Assembly: GCF_026210795.1 (NCBI RefSeq)
Contig: NC_089447.1
Location: 560,501-624,500 of the forward strand
Length of the DNA: 64,000 nt
Source: Rhizophagus irregularis
Lineage: Eukaryota; Glomeromycota; Glomeromycetes; Glomerales; Glomeraceae
Reading direction: 5' to 3'
Below are positions 1 to 11,707 of this stretch, in pieces. Position 1 is the first letter of the stretch. Every line of letters starts with the position of its first letter. A model generated the notes under the pieces. That model did no database searches, was not told the DNA's origin, and saw only the letters and a list, made by a program, of their open reading frames with translations. A program made the position numbers and the translations under genes.

Positions 1-98
1 TGAATTCGGAACGGTTGAAATTGTATCACCAACGCATATAGACTATCATGCATGAATGCATGATTGATGATATAATGAATGCATGCATTTAATGTATG

Positions 99-134
<36 letters not shown>

Positions 135-240
135 ATTTTTATATATATATATATATAGTTATTTATTTTTTTTTTGTTTATTTATTATTATTATTATTTT
201 TGTTTATTGTTTATTGTTTATTATTATATTTATATATTGT

Positions 241-276
<36 letters not shown>
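1..276. other. Low-complexity leader with two long A runs
   Basis: No gene is seen. There is a 31-nt A run at 101-131, a (TA)n stretch at about 141-157, T-rich triplet-like DNA, and a second A run of 30 at 248-277 whose last A is the first base of the next ORF's ATG. Confidence 0.8.
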
Positions 277-282
<6 letters not shown>

Positions 283-744
283 GAAATAAATGCTTATCAA
301 AGAATCTTGGAAGATTTGCGACAATTACAGCCAACCGAAATTGTGGCATATCCGCCACCTTATACGATTACCGCAGGCTTGGAAGAAAAATTTGATTTAA
401 TCAATGCTGCCATAGAAAGGTCCAAGCGCATTGATGACCGAATATTAATGCTAGCAAATGTCTACTATTTAGGACATTTTCTGGAAGTAGAAATTCGGGA
501 TAATACAAGACGCGGTCAATTTCTACAACAATTATCTATACATTTCCGGACGATTGCTATCCGAACCTATTATATATTTGAGGTCTCCAGAGTTGAACAG
601 ATTATGAGGACAACCCATACAACCCCCACTATGATCCGGAAGCTAAGTATGGCAGAATATAAGGATTTGGTCTTTAAATCCATCGAAATTTTCAACGGGG
701 TTGAAAATCCGGGAGGGAGTGGTGTTAATCGAATAATCACATGA
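277..744 (+). CDS. Uncharacterised 155-residue protein
   Basis: Single-exon ORF, ATG to TGA, with protein-like composition and much higher GC than its surroundings. I do not recognise a domain. It is mainly helical, with an N-terminal LEDLRQLQPTEIVAYPPPYT stretch and a central segment rich in Leu/Ile/Arg. There is no signal peptide or clear membrane span. The ATG is the first in frame and lies directly after a 30-nt A run, so the leader next to the start would be almost pure A. Downstream is a tandem repeat with no obvious polyadenylation signal. It could be the last exon of a longer gene, but no acceptor-like AG sits just before the ATG. The function is unknown. Confidence 0.7.
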
Positions 745-756
745 CCGGCGATCATG

Positions 757-905
757 TTACGAATGTTACGAATGTTACGAATGTTGCAAATGTTACGAAT
801 GTTTAATATGTTTAACATGTTAAACATATGCAACATATTAAATATATAACACATATTTAACATATTACATTTGTTAAATATATAGCATTTATTTAATATT
901 CTTAA
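757..905. repeat. Tandem ATGTTACGA-type repeat grading into TTTAACAT palindromes
   Basis: Four to five copies of a 9-nt unit (ATGTTACGA, with one TTGCAA variant) run from about 757 to 800. They pass into imperfect copies of the self-complementary TTTAACATGTTAAA motif. A minus-strand open frame over this stretch is only a repeat of Asn-Ile-Arg and is not annotated as a gene. Confidence 0.8.
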
Positions 906-2436
906 CATGATTAGCATAGAATTTATTGTTATAAATACATGCGTTCTAAATCAATGTAATAATAGATAATTCTGTTATATTTTAATAAAAGTATTTATTA
1001 AATAAATTATCTCATTTTTATTTTTATAGTTTGTTATATTTGTGAGTCAAATATTGCGTCTGAGTGTATATGCCTGTGTGTGCAATACCGTATTCGCATT
1101 TGACTGAAATTTCATTTTATTTTATTGTGTAACCTTCGTAAATTGATCGACAGTGATACATTTACTAATATTTACATATAGTTATTTTCACTTTGCGTTC
1201 ATTAATATTATTTAACATTTATTTTATTCAATTATCCTTCTGCTTACCATATACCCATACGCTTATTTTTAAGCATACAAGAACTGGCTTAACAATATCT
1301 AACCTTAATTTCCATGCGATCAAGTAGGCCAAAAATGCAAATGAAAATTTAAACATGGTTACTTGGCTTATAAATAATATATATTTTGAAAATTTGAATG
1401 TATATCGTTATGTAGTACCAACGTGATCAACATTCGTGTAATGCAAACTTATAATATATCTAATAAATGGAAGGAACCATTTAAACCTTTCAAATTTTGA
1501 GGTTGAGGAAGTTAACGCAACACTGATTATCAAGCTGGAACATTTCGGACGCTCTAACGGTTCCTGCTGCCAATATTTTTTCTCTTCAAACTCTTCATCT
1601 TAAAAGAAACCAATCATAATTTAAACTTAAATATAATTTTACGCGTATGTATTATAGTGTTACAGTGTACAAATCTGGTTAATTTTTACAAGTAAAAATT
1701 CACCTTGTCGATAGTAAAATATTATTTAATTTGAGTTAAAAGGTACGTGTAGTTATCAACGATCTGGAGTAAGATTATCTTGAAAATCAACCATAATATT
1801 ATCCAAATCGGATCACTTGTTTTCCCTTTAGTAGGAGAGTAGCCTGTGAACAAATAGGGAAAAGACAAAAAGGGCAAATCTAATATACAACCCCATGTGT
1901 GATGCTTAAGTCTCGCTTTTATCCCAAAAAAGGATATTTTTATGCCGATCATTTAATTCTGGCCAGAATTAAATACGACACGTGATTTAACGGACAAACC
2001 CGAAAAAAAGTTTTGTCAAATAAGTCAAAATGACATTCAAAACCATCTTTGATGCTTAAGTAGACTTTTAGAGCAGGTAAAAATACTTTTTTAAAAAGTT
2101 TGTATATTAAAAATTTTTATTTTACAAAATTTTGTTAGATTTAAGCATCATACGGGGGCGAGACACATTTATCCATTATCCATTAAATATTATGTCTAAA
2201 ATAAAACTTTAAAATATTTGTTACAACTTACAACGTAAACTCAAAACTAAACCAAAAAAAATAGAAACCAATAATATACTCTTTGCAGAAACCCTATCAA
2301 TATAAAAAATATGTTAGCGATATTTTTAAAATATACCAGACATATGATAATCATATTTATGTTATCTCTGTTTTAACTATATGTTGACAATATGTTGAAC
2401 ATATAATATAAAAATCTGATTTTTATATAGTAACTA
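906..2436. other. AT-rich intergenic stretch
   Basis: No supportable gene. The interval holds a perfect 24-bp palindrome at 1951-1974. On either side of it lie two related copies of a TGATGCTTAAGT motif (about 1900 and 2050), so part of 1890-2165 may be the remnant of a small inverted-repeat element. Related sequence recurs near 58430-58640. Confidence 0.55.
1951..1974. repeat. Perfect 24-bp palindrome
   Basis: The half-site ATTTAATTCTGG is followed directly by its exact reverse complement, with no spacer. The GGCCAGAATTA-like core recurs in degenerate form in other small elements here (about 8146, 15595 and 45210). This suggests a shared MITE core rather than a protein-binding operator. Confidence 0.7.
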
Positions 2437-2444
2437 TATGTTAG

Positions 2445-3279
2445 TAGGGATTGGAACCGGTTAAGGTTAACCGGTTAATTAACCGGTTAAGGCGGTTAAC
2501 CGGTTAAGACCTCTCAAAAAACGGTTAACCGGTTAATTTAACCGGTTAAATTAACCGACTAATTAACCGGCTAACTTAACCGGTTAAAATACAGATCATC
2601 CTAAATTAGTAATTCCTAGCCAACTTCTAACTTTAACTTTACTAGCATTAACTTTAATTTTGCCCACCCTAATAGATTCGATGATAAACCTGCAATCTTA
2701 TATTTTAATATAATATATTGCATATGATATTTATAATTTAACATTATTTATGTTAAAATATTCTAAAGTTATAACCTTGATTTATGCAGAAATCAGCATA
2801 TGATCGGGTATAGTATTTTAAATAAGAAAAAATGCAAAAATTTGAATATTACAGTGGCCATCAGAATTGGAATGGAATTTCGGATAGAACTATAAATATA
2901 ATTAAAAAACTTTTCAACTTAGTGCTGATACCGGTGACCACTGCATGACTGGGTAGTAAGTAATTACAATATACTGTATGTAATTTTTTACTAATGTATA
3001 CATTTTAATATAAATATTTACCAGAAATTACTCTTAAATAATACTATTTAGTTAAAAACACAAAAATTTATCTTTAAATGCGCGTTAAAATACAAAAAAT
3101 AGGCCTCTAAACACACGTTAAAATATAAAATTTATATATTAACCGGTTATTAACCGGTTAGCCTCATTACAAATTAACCGGTTAATTAACCGATTAATTA
3201 ACCGACTATTAACCGGTTAGACGCTCTAATTAACCGGTTATTAACCGGTTAAGCTTTTTTTTGACGGTTCCAATCCCTA
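2445..3279. mobile_element. Non-autonomous hAT-type element full of AACCGGTTAA
   Basis: Terminal inverted repeats of 15 bp match perfectly: TAGGGATTGGAACCG at 2445-2459 and its complement at 3265-3279. The element is flanked by a perfect 8-bp target duplication, TATGTTAG (2437-2444 and 3280-3287). An 8-bp duplication with a TAGGG-type end is the hallmark of the hAT superfamily. Both subterminal regions (2455-2585 and 3137-3255) are packed with the palindrome AACCGGTTAA in both orientations, probably transposase-binding subterminal repeats. No transposase ORF is present, so it would need a transposase in trans. Confidence 0.88.
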
Positions 3280-3287
3280 TATGTTAG

Positions 3288-3883
3288 AGACATGGTAAAA
3301 ATATTATTTTGAACATTAAAATTATATGACTATTATATGCCAAATATGTATCAGAGATATGATAAAAATATTATTCAAAATATTAACTTTATATGGCCAT
3401 CATATGGTAAATACGTATTAATAATATAATAGAAATTTAATTCTATATAGCAATTATATATTGAAAATATATCAATGACAGAGTAATAATAACAAAATAA
3501 TATAATAGTCATGTGTCAAAAATAATAAAATAATATAATGATTGTATGATAAAAATTTCGATTTAAACCTCCAATAAATTCATGTACGACTTGATTTTTT
3601 GAAAGAATTTTTTCTCTAATGTAATATAATAATATAATGTTAGCGATATAGTTGTCTAAATTGACTAAACTGCAGTGTCATAAAAACTATTTAAAATATA
3701 ACCTTGATTAGCCTCATCATGTTTGGTGTTACATGTACTTTTACAATCGTGAATAAAATGAACTCAAGGCACGTGATCAATAAAATTGATTGGAAAGATT
3801 TGAAACCAATGTGATTCTTCCAGTTCCTGAATATTATAAATTGGGCATCTTGATATAGAATCAATATAGTTCGTCACCTGAAA
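3288..3883. other. AT-rich stretch, no gene seen
   Basis: Weakly repetitive ATATG-rich DNA on both sides of the hAT element. Nothing else is supportable. Confidence 0.5.
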
Positions 3884-4581
3884 CTAATTAAATAAGAAAA
3901 AAGTGTAATATTGACCATTATTTGCTTTATGTTGAATAATGAATTCAATTTTAGCATATGCGACACCTTCAGATTCTTCATGTAAATCTACAATATATCG
4001 GCAATATGAAGTTTTAATCGTGCTCTCCCTACTAAAATCCACGCGTCCAGAAAATTGGCTGTCTAAAAAAATAATAAAAATAAACATAAGTTTTGTTAAA
4101 ATAAAAAATTCAAAAAAGATTACTGAAATGCCCACCTAAATTACATGATTCTACGCATCCTAGTACTGGTCGCCTATAAAATATATAAAATAGAAGAAAT
4201 AACAAAACAATAGGAAGTTTTGTGGAATGTCAATAACTATTTCATTAAAAAATGATTTAAAAATCACTTTTCCTACCAAATTCCCATGCGTCCAATATTC
4301 GAAGACTACAAAAATGAATAATAAATAAATGAAACGTCAGTGAATGTTTTGTCAAAAGAAATAATAAATAATAAAAAAAAAACTTCACCCACCAAATTTT
4401 TCATGCGTCTAGATACTGTATTTCGTCTACAAAAAGAAAAAAAAGAAACTTTAATTGTTTCTTTAAAAAGTAAAAGAGAAAAATGTTAGAAAAGGGTTCT
4501 TTTTTAATTAACATAAAAAACTGCTAAAAAAAATGATTTACCCACCAAATTTTCCATGCACCCAAACATCTAAAAAAATGC
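3884..4581 (-). pseudogene. Decayed gene with a tandem exon-intron repeat
   Basis: On the minus strand, four short exon-like pieces (4581-4546, 4426-4393, 4305-4277 and 4173-4136; 36, 34, 29 and 38 nt) are each preceded by a T-rich acceptor and followed by a GTGGGT/GTAGGA donor. They share a core resembling GGACGCATGGRAATTTG. A fifth, longer exon begins at 4062 and reads SQFSGRVDF..., then an acidic and basic stretch with AYAKIEFIIQHKANNGQYY, to a stop near 3884. The repeated pieces look like duplications of the 5' part of this last exon plus its intron. Exon lengths are not multiples of three, so the repeated array cannot stay in one frame. I treat it as a broken member of a repeated family whose function I do not recognise. 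Confidence 0.5.
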
Positions 4582-4744
4582 CTAAAAAAAAAAGAAATGA
4601 GTATTAGTAACCTTCATTAAGAGAAATAACTTGAAGAGAGACTTACGAAACCATGTTCAAGGAGATTCAAAGCAGCCGCTAAAAAAAAGTAAAAGAAAAA
4701 ACCAGGGGAAAAGCAAAGAGTGAGAAAAATAAAAGGAAAAAAGA

Positions 4745-4830
4745 AAGCTAACGAAAAAAAAAGATTAAGCTTAAAGCTAACGAAAAAAAAGATTAAGCTT
4801 AAAGCTAACGAAAAAAAAGATTAAGCTTAA
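4745..4830. repeat. Three tandem copies of a 28-bp unit
   Basis: The unit GCTAACGAAAAAAAAGATTA plus AGCTTAAA occurs three times head to tail, followed by a partial AAGCTT copy. It lies in purine-rich DNA upstream of the decayed minus-strand gene. Confidence 0.85.
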
Positions 4831-5984
4831 AAAAGCTTAGTCTTTATCAAACTGCAATTTGCGGATCATTAATATTGGATGATTTTTGAAATAAACTATT
4901 CTCTTTTGTATTTAGTGATTTACATACGATAATTTCTTCTTTCCATGCATGTTCTCTTTACATTATTTTACCCACTTAACTTTATTTCTTTTTTTAATTT
5001 TTTTTTACATTATTTTACCTTCTTAAATATTGAAACTTTTTTTTTTAATTTTTTTTTAAAGTTTTTCAAATTGAACCTTTTTTTAATTATTTCTTTTAAT
5101 TTTTTTTTAAAAAACTGTCAAACTTTTTTTGAAAAGCTTTGAAATTTTTAGTATAAGATTAGAGATCATAAGCTTTCTCACCAGCTGGCAAAATGTATGA
5201 AATTTCTTTTAAATCACAAAGAAAGCCTTACTAAAGTCATCTTTAGTGTAGGTCTAGTAATACATTGCCTTAATTGAGCGTGGCTACGAAGTTTGTGATT
5301 ATCTGTCTTTTTTTTGTTATTTTGTAATGACAATGATAATGGTGTAAAAAATGGTAATTTTTTACGATTAAGGATGTGTAAAAGGCGTAAAAAAGGAGAA
5401 TTTTTGATTAAAGGACATAGGAATAGATGTAAAAAAGGATGTTGTAAAAATTAAAAAAGATGTAACAAATCAATAAAAAAAGAACGTAGTTACGTTATTA
5501 TTATTTGTGCAGATTGATTAGTCATGAATTTTATTTTTATCGTAAACTTAGCCAAAATTATATAATCAAAATTATATACTAGTTTAATATATACTAATTG
5601 TATATGCATTTGGAGTATGGTATCATTGTTATCACTATGCAATTACAAGTATTATATCATATTCATTCATATTCCAACAACAAATTTGAAATATATTAAC
5701 AACATATTCAAAATATTCACTATATCATTAGTTTAAGTACATGTTTTAACATACTTCAAAAATATTGTAAAATTATTTTATTCATATTACAAAAATATTT
5801 ACTGCATTATATTAGTTTAATTTGAAATTTAAACATATATTAAAAATGTTATAACATTATTTTATTAATATTACAAACATATTGCGTATATTACAATATG
5901 TACAACATATATATACCATCTGTTAGTAACATGTGGTGATTATGTCTAACATATTTTGTAAAAACCAGAGGTTTCTGCAAAGGC
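4831..5984. other. T-rich and AT-rich intergenic stretch
   Basis: 4930-5160 is strongly T-rich on the plus strand. The open frame there is only Phe/Leu/Asn from T runs. 5580-5960 is ATATT-rich with no coding signal. Confidence 0.5.
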
Positions 5985-6235
5985 TAATAATAAGATTTAA
6001 TAATAATATGAAATGTGTGGCCGATAAAGAAATACCCAATCTTTTGCTCTCGTTCATGCAGTCCCGTTACGTAAAGTAGGGTTCAAATATGGAGATTAAA
6101 TTATGTAGTACATATCAAAATTATCTAAATTAAATGGAAATTCACGTATTTGTTTATTTTGATACTTTATTAAAGGGTAAATGTGTTTCATCTTTGAAAT
6201 ATATTATAGAATAAACATTTAAATAAATAATCTAA
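5985..6235 (+). repeat. Truncated copy of a dispersed repeat with a coding remnant
   Basis: Matches the 3' half of the repeats at 16150-16800 and 40735-41395: a GCCGATAAAGAAAT segment, then a stretch ending in TTATTTTGATACTTTATTAA. The underlying reading (ADKEMPNLPFA... YFDTLLKGKYVSSF in the best copy) is interrupted here. Confidence 0.6.
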
Positions 6236-6334
6236 AGGAAAAAATTTTTTTTTTTGACAACAAACAGCTTATGCATCATGGACAATTACTAAAAAACGTA
6301 AACGTTTAATAGTACAATTATAAGTATCCTTTAG

Positions 6335-6570
6335 TATAGGAAACTCTTTTTAAATTGTTTTATGATGATTATCTATCTATAGTGGCATTGATATAAAAAT
6401 GATTTTAAAAATCGATAAAAATTTAGTTTAATAAAGAAAAACAAATACGATTAATTATTATTAGGAGCAAGTAATTTTACTAAATGGATTTTTTGGAGAT
6501 TTTATAAAAAAATTTCAAAAATTCGATGGTATGTACACTTTAAAAGAGATTTGCTTTTTCAATAGCTATT
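6335..6570. repeat. Inverted copy of the upstream region of the Asn/Gln-rich gene family
   Basis: 6335-6480 matches the reverse complement of 12566-12700, which lies upstream of the gene at 13029. The adjoining GATTTTATAA segment also recurs at about 44050-44090, upstream of the paralogue at 43.6 kb. No gene follows it here, so this is an orphan upstream fragment. Confidence 0.6.
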
Positions 6571-6689
6571 GGTTGATTTTAGTAAAAATTTAGGATCATT
6601 TAATACATATATATAGAAGTGATCAGAGTGTATATATAAATTAAACATAATCCGTATAAATAATAAGTCAAATAAAGAATCTAATAAAT

Positions 6690-7145
6690 ATTGGCAGAAA
6701 ATATAAATTTCCTATAAAAATTAAAATATGATGTAAAAAAATTAAATAAAACAAATAAATCTATAAATTTACTTAATTAATAAATTGTTTAACATAAGTT
6801 TTCATAGTTTTCATAGTTTCATAGTTTTCCAATTTATGTCATACAGTACTATCTAACGCTAATAGATAATAATTATTAGACAATTTTTTTTTTAAAAGAA
6901 GCACAAAAAAATAAATAAACTCCATAATTATACGATAATATCTTACCTCTTACTATTTTGCAATAAAATTATTTTTCATTAAAAGCACAAAAATATTTTT
7001 TTTATTTATACAATGAAACTTATCCTAACTAAAGTAATGATGATTGATGTCATGTGATTTTTAACTCACCAAGAAATCACAGGCACGTGATCAAAAATAG
7101 CCGATGATCCGATTGATTCGACTGATCCGTTAACAAATAAAACTT
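6690..7145. repeat. Segmental repeat shared with 31020-31440
   Basis: About 430 bp is collinear with 31020-31440 in the same orientation, including TTTTCATAGTTTTCCAATTT, TCATGCAGTACTATCTAA-like and CTCACCAAGAAATCACA segments. Small indels are common. No intact ORF lies within it. Confidence 0.75.
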
Positions 7146-8007
7146 AGCAGCCACTATACAACTAAAGTTGAATCCGTTTCGGACTCAAAACAGGAGTTTT
7201 AAAAATTATAATAAAAATATTATTATAATATAAACAAATAATTTTAAAAAACACAATAACTCGTATCATGGAGTAGAAAAATCAAAAATTTTTCTGGAGG
7301 ATTAAATTTGGCAATTTCCATGATCATAGATATTGTAATTAAAAATCGTGTAGTTTCTAATTTCTGAACGTTTTAAATGTCTCTATTAACAAGTGAATGA
7401 TATAATAAAATATGCATAAGCGCAATATTTAATTAAACAAATTACATATTTATTTTATTTTATTTTATTCTAAAGAGTGGTAATCCATGCCCAATTCAAT
7501 TATAGCTATATGTTATTAAACAAAGTGAACTATTTGGTATAAAGAACTAGATATTCATCCCGACGCCAGGACCCCAGTCACCCCACCCTTCGGATAGCAC
7601 TATTTTAACAGTAAAACTACGCTACTGTGGTCTGTAATGATCACGTGTTTGAGTTTCTTCGGAATGAAAACTAGAAAAATGATCATTTATCGGAGTTTTT
7701 TCCAGAATTTTTTTATAGGGTCTCCAGTTCATTGAAAAAAATCGCTATATCAAAATTTATATATGTTTATACATAAATTATCGTGAAATTCGTTATCATA
7801 TCGCATAATTCTGCTGTACTCTGATTTTCATGGACATTGGATTTTATTTATTTGGCGCCAATAATAGCACGTACCGATGGTGAATGACTTTCCTTTTTAG
7901 TCGTCATTTATTTCAGTCCTGTACTAATAGTAATAATTCTTTTGATCATTGAATTCTTGCAATTGTAGATTGTCATCAATTTTGAATATAAAAATGAATA
8001 TCAGAGG
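7146..8007. other. Intergenic, fragments of small elements only
   Basis: A TTTTTCCAGAATTTTTTTAT fragment followed by AGGG (about 7690-7725) matches the right end of the CCYRTAAAAAA-type elements seen at 20.2 and 51.9 kb. Nothing else is supportable. Confidence 0.45.
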
Positions 8008-8231
8008 TAGTGCTTCGATCCGGATGAAAACTTGAATATTTTCATGTGACGATTATGGCTGAGAAAGATTATGAATTTCAGATTTAAACAGACTATAATT
8101 TAAACCAACATTAAAGTATTATTATCCCAAAAATTTATACTAATTCTGGCCAAACTCATAGTGCCAGCGAAATTTAATGAAATTCAATCCGGATGAAAAT
8201 CCGGATAAAACCGCTACGGATCGAAGCACTA
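8008..8231. mobile_element. Short hAT-type MITE (224 bp)
   Basis: The ends TAGTGCTTCGATCCG and CGGATCGAAGCACTA are exact complements. A perfect 8-bp target duplication, ATCAGAGG, flanks the element (8000-8007 and 8232-8239). It has no coding capacity. Its TAGTGCTYCG-type ends resemble those of the hAT element at 23448. Confidence 0.9.
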
Positions 8232-9290
8232 ATCAGAGGTCCGTTTACAGGCAGAAGGCACGCCAAAAGTTAAATAACTTGAAGGGCAATAAATTAAAAA
8301 AGTCATTTCTGCGAAAACAATAATTTCTAAAATATAAAATCACGATTACGAAATAATATAGATAACTTTTAAACAGACATAGATAAACAATACTAATTTT
8401 AAGTTTCTGATTGAAACTATAAAGATCATTCGGCGTAGTGGCCATTGAAAGAAATGAACGTCGATTTCACAAACAAAATGACAAAATATTTATATTTTGA
8501 TATTAAATGGGAAATGATTTCAATGAGTCAATATATGGCTACATACAACCTATTTTTGATAATAAAATAATATTAAAAAAAAAAACACATATCTATTATG
8601 ATAAATTTCGTGTTAATAAAATCGGTCAAATCTTTTTTATCCCTTGCTTTATTACTGTTTAAGAGGAAATGCGGTTAACGTTATCGTTATAAAGCCTCAT
8701 TGAAAGTGCTCGATGCGCGCACAAAACTATTTGGTAATCTCATCATAATAATTGGTGTGCACAGAAAAATTTAAGTTTTATGATCGCATTTTTATTATTA
8801 TTAATTATTATGACTATATAATATCCAATCAATTGCAGTAATTTCAAATTTTATTGAGAACTTTTTTAAAACGCGTAATATTTTATTACTCAGCCATGAT
8901 GATCATCTTTGCAATTTTTTATATTACTTTATCAAAAAAATAAAAAAGAAGCAAAAATAAATGAACGAAATATTATTTATAGATTAAATTACCTTTCTTT
9001 TTTAAAAATATTACTCTTAAATAACAATATTTATAATATAAGAAATTCTTTGGATGTAAATATTCGTTTTATATTGAAAATCCAACGAAACAAAACGAAT
9101 TAACGAAATATAAATAATCAAATGCAAGGAGTGATAAAATGGTATCATAATTGTCTTATAATTATAATTTGTTTTAAATTATTATTTTTTTCTTATGGTA
9201 ACATTTTTATGCACAACGGATCAATTTTCGAAGGTTTCAAATAAGTTATATTTAAATCGCCAAAAAAAAAAGTTTTAAAAATATCTAAAA

Positions 9291-9321
<31 letters not shown>

Positions 9322-9946
9322 AATCAATCATGTTTTTTTTCCTCGTTGTAATAATAATTTTACATTTTCTATATACTATTATCCGCTAACAAAAGTTTCG
9401 CTGGATTTTCTGTGTACAACAAAAAAATGTGAAGATTTCTTCGTTTAATAGACTTTTTTAATTGTTAAAGAATGGACACAAGTACCATGTGTTTCAGTAG
9501 TAATGCGCTTTTTAAATTACATTGGTGTTATCAATGTTGATCTGTAAACAATAAGTTGTATGACATTACCCCTTTTCGATGTCAATCACGTAGAATGTAG
9601 AAATATTAATTTTGTACTGTACGTGTCATAATCCGTTATTGTATCACATAATATAATATTCAACTTTTCTTTAATTTTCGTAATTTTTGTTTATTACAAC
9701 GATATGATTCTGAAAATAAAATAAACATACTCATGTACAAGGCGTTTTTGATTATAATATTTCCACTTTTAGGCTAATCCAAATATTCGTTACAGGTGCC
9801 ACGAAAAAAAAACTTACGGTATAAAAGGTATTCATATTTAGCTTAATTACCCAAGAAGACGATACATTCGGTTTGAATCATACCGATCTGGCCGATTGGT
9901 TTTAATTATGGATAAATTCGGCGACAACGAAATATTCGGTATATAC

Positions 9947-10559
9947 AACATAGCGGACATCCCTATTTTATCACAATACTGTTGTCGATCATTTGCCGAT
10001 CATTTATTCAATTATCACATAATATAAATACCGTTGCTAAAAAAATTTACATAATAATATATGCTTAAATTTCACAAATAACTTAAATTTAGTTTTAATT
10101 TATTGTGTATTAAATTTCATTAGAAACTTTTTAGCTTTTATTAATTATTTGGCATATATTTATTCATTTTACGAAATTATTCACTAATTATGTTACTAAT
10201 AAAAAACCTGCATTATGAATCAGATCACTGCATTATTTTTTTTTATAGATTCTACATAATATAAAGAATATTTGTGCAAATTCTTAAGTTTCGCACTCGC
10301 ATATTCATCTTCGCACTTTAATTTTTGTCTTATGATCGGCAATAATTAGTGAATTATCATATACAAATAATATATTTATAATATTATTAAAAATTGTGCA
10401 ATTAAAGTCATATAATAATTTAGTGTTTTTACTTAGATTCCATTATTTTTTTGCCACATTATTTGAAAAATATTTGTGATTTTGCAATAAGTTTTTAAAA
10501 TCCGGAATTAGTGATCAGCAAATGATCGGCAAGGTGATATGAGCATGTCCGCTATGCAC
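9947..10559. mobile_element. TIR element with an empty site in the duplicate locus
   Basis: The partner locus reads GGTATATACTTCGTTATG without interruption at 60499-60516. Here 613 bp are inserted after TATAC and end before TTCG. The ends are complementary: CATAGCGGACAT at 9949 and ATGTCCGCTATG ending at 10556. Subterminal GATCATTTGCCGATCA-like motifs face each other at both ends. If AC is the target duplication, it is only 2 bp long. There is no transposase ORF, so the element is non-autonomous and I leave its superfamily open. Confidence 0.8.
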
Positions 10560-11274
10560 TTCGTTATGTTAAAAAATTGAAGAAAATGATTTGTTATCTC
10601 AATGAAGCAAGCCGATAGTGTTTATAATGATTAATCACGCACTTACATATAAATTTATATTCACGAACCAACTGTCCTCCAGGCAAGGCTTGGAATATTA
10701 ATCAATACAATCACTGCCATATAATGGTAATTATAGAATAATTATTTAAATAATACCTAATTGCTTGTTTACTTCATTATTATCATTATTATTAAAATGT
10801 TTGCAGTATAATAAGATTAACAATCAGGTATTGTCTCTCTCGTTTTTTTTCAAGTTGAATAATGATTTTTAAAATGCTTCGTTACTTTATCATCCTTATA
10901 AGAAAACTCTTTGTCCAAGTCCAAATATATTTTGTACTTTTAAAAATAATTATCAAGGAAAAAAGCCCAGTTAAACTTAAATAAACTTATAATTTTTATT
11001 TTCATATGATGACTTAATCTGCAGAGTAACAATTTATACTTATCAGACCTTATTTGCTTACGTAAGAAATACATACTGCATAAAACTCTTTGTTTCCAAT
11101 TGCTGTATTACTATGATGATACAGAGATAGTATAAATAAAACAAAGTATTTATAAAAATTTCTATTTGTAAAAAGAAACACAATATTTGTTATAATAATT
11201 CATAAAAAGATATATTATATATAATATATTGTAGTTATATTCGTAACTTTTAATTGTACTAAAAAATATTACAA

Positions 11275-11707
11275 CCAACGAAATCAACGATAATTAATTG
11301 CCCTCTGATCATACATTCTATTATAAACTGGACGATAAAAATCTTTATAAGATAACTTGTATTTTGATTTTACACTCATTAATTGTTCAATTTTTAAACA
11401 AAAAGATGTATGGAATTGAACTTAAACAAGGCGATGAACAACAACAAGAATTTTTGACTTTTAGTAATTATCAACGTAAATAATTTAGAATCTAATTTGA
11501 AGGAGTATTTATTAGCGTAAAAACAAATTGAGAGTTCAAAAATTCACAAGTAATATGGTAAATTTGATAATCGTTTTGTGGATTATAGAAGAAAGCCATT
11601 TTAATGTTGTCATTTGAACGGTTGGACGAGCTGGTCAATTCATTTAATTGTTCAATATTAGTGCAACCTTTGGCGTAAACAACTTCTTGATCGTGTGTTG
11701 GATTCAT
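11275..11707. pseudogene. YHIT-family gene broken by an internal inversion
   Basis: The 5' part lies on the minus strand from ATG 11707 to about 11535 and reads as in the intact copy at 61735, up to ITCE-LN. The 3' part lies on the plus strand from about 11277, and its SDHTFYYKLDDKNLYKITC... LNKKMYGIEL readout matches the intact copy's second half. Thus 11275-11534 is inverted relative to the paralogue, and the last 20 or so codons are lost. The inverted piece also carries a stop (TAA before LPSDH) and a 1-nt insertion near QRK. This copy cannot make the ancestral protein. Confidence 0.88.

Noticed and set aside
570-917. Minus-strand open frame of 115 codons overlapping the first gene
   Set aside because: It runs through the tandem repeat and reads as Asn-Ile-Arg and Asn-Met-Leu repeats; it is a shadow of the repeat and of the plus-strand gene.
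4945-5142. Plus-strand open frame rich in Phe, Leu and Asn
   Set aside because: Produced by T runs; no coding character or gene context.
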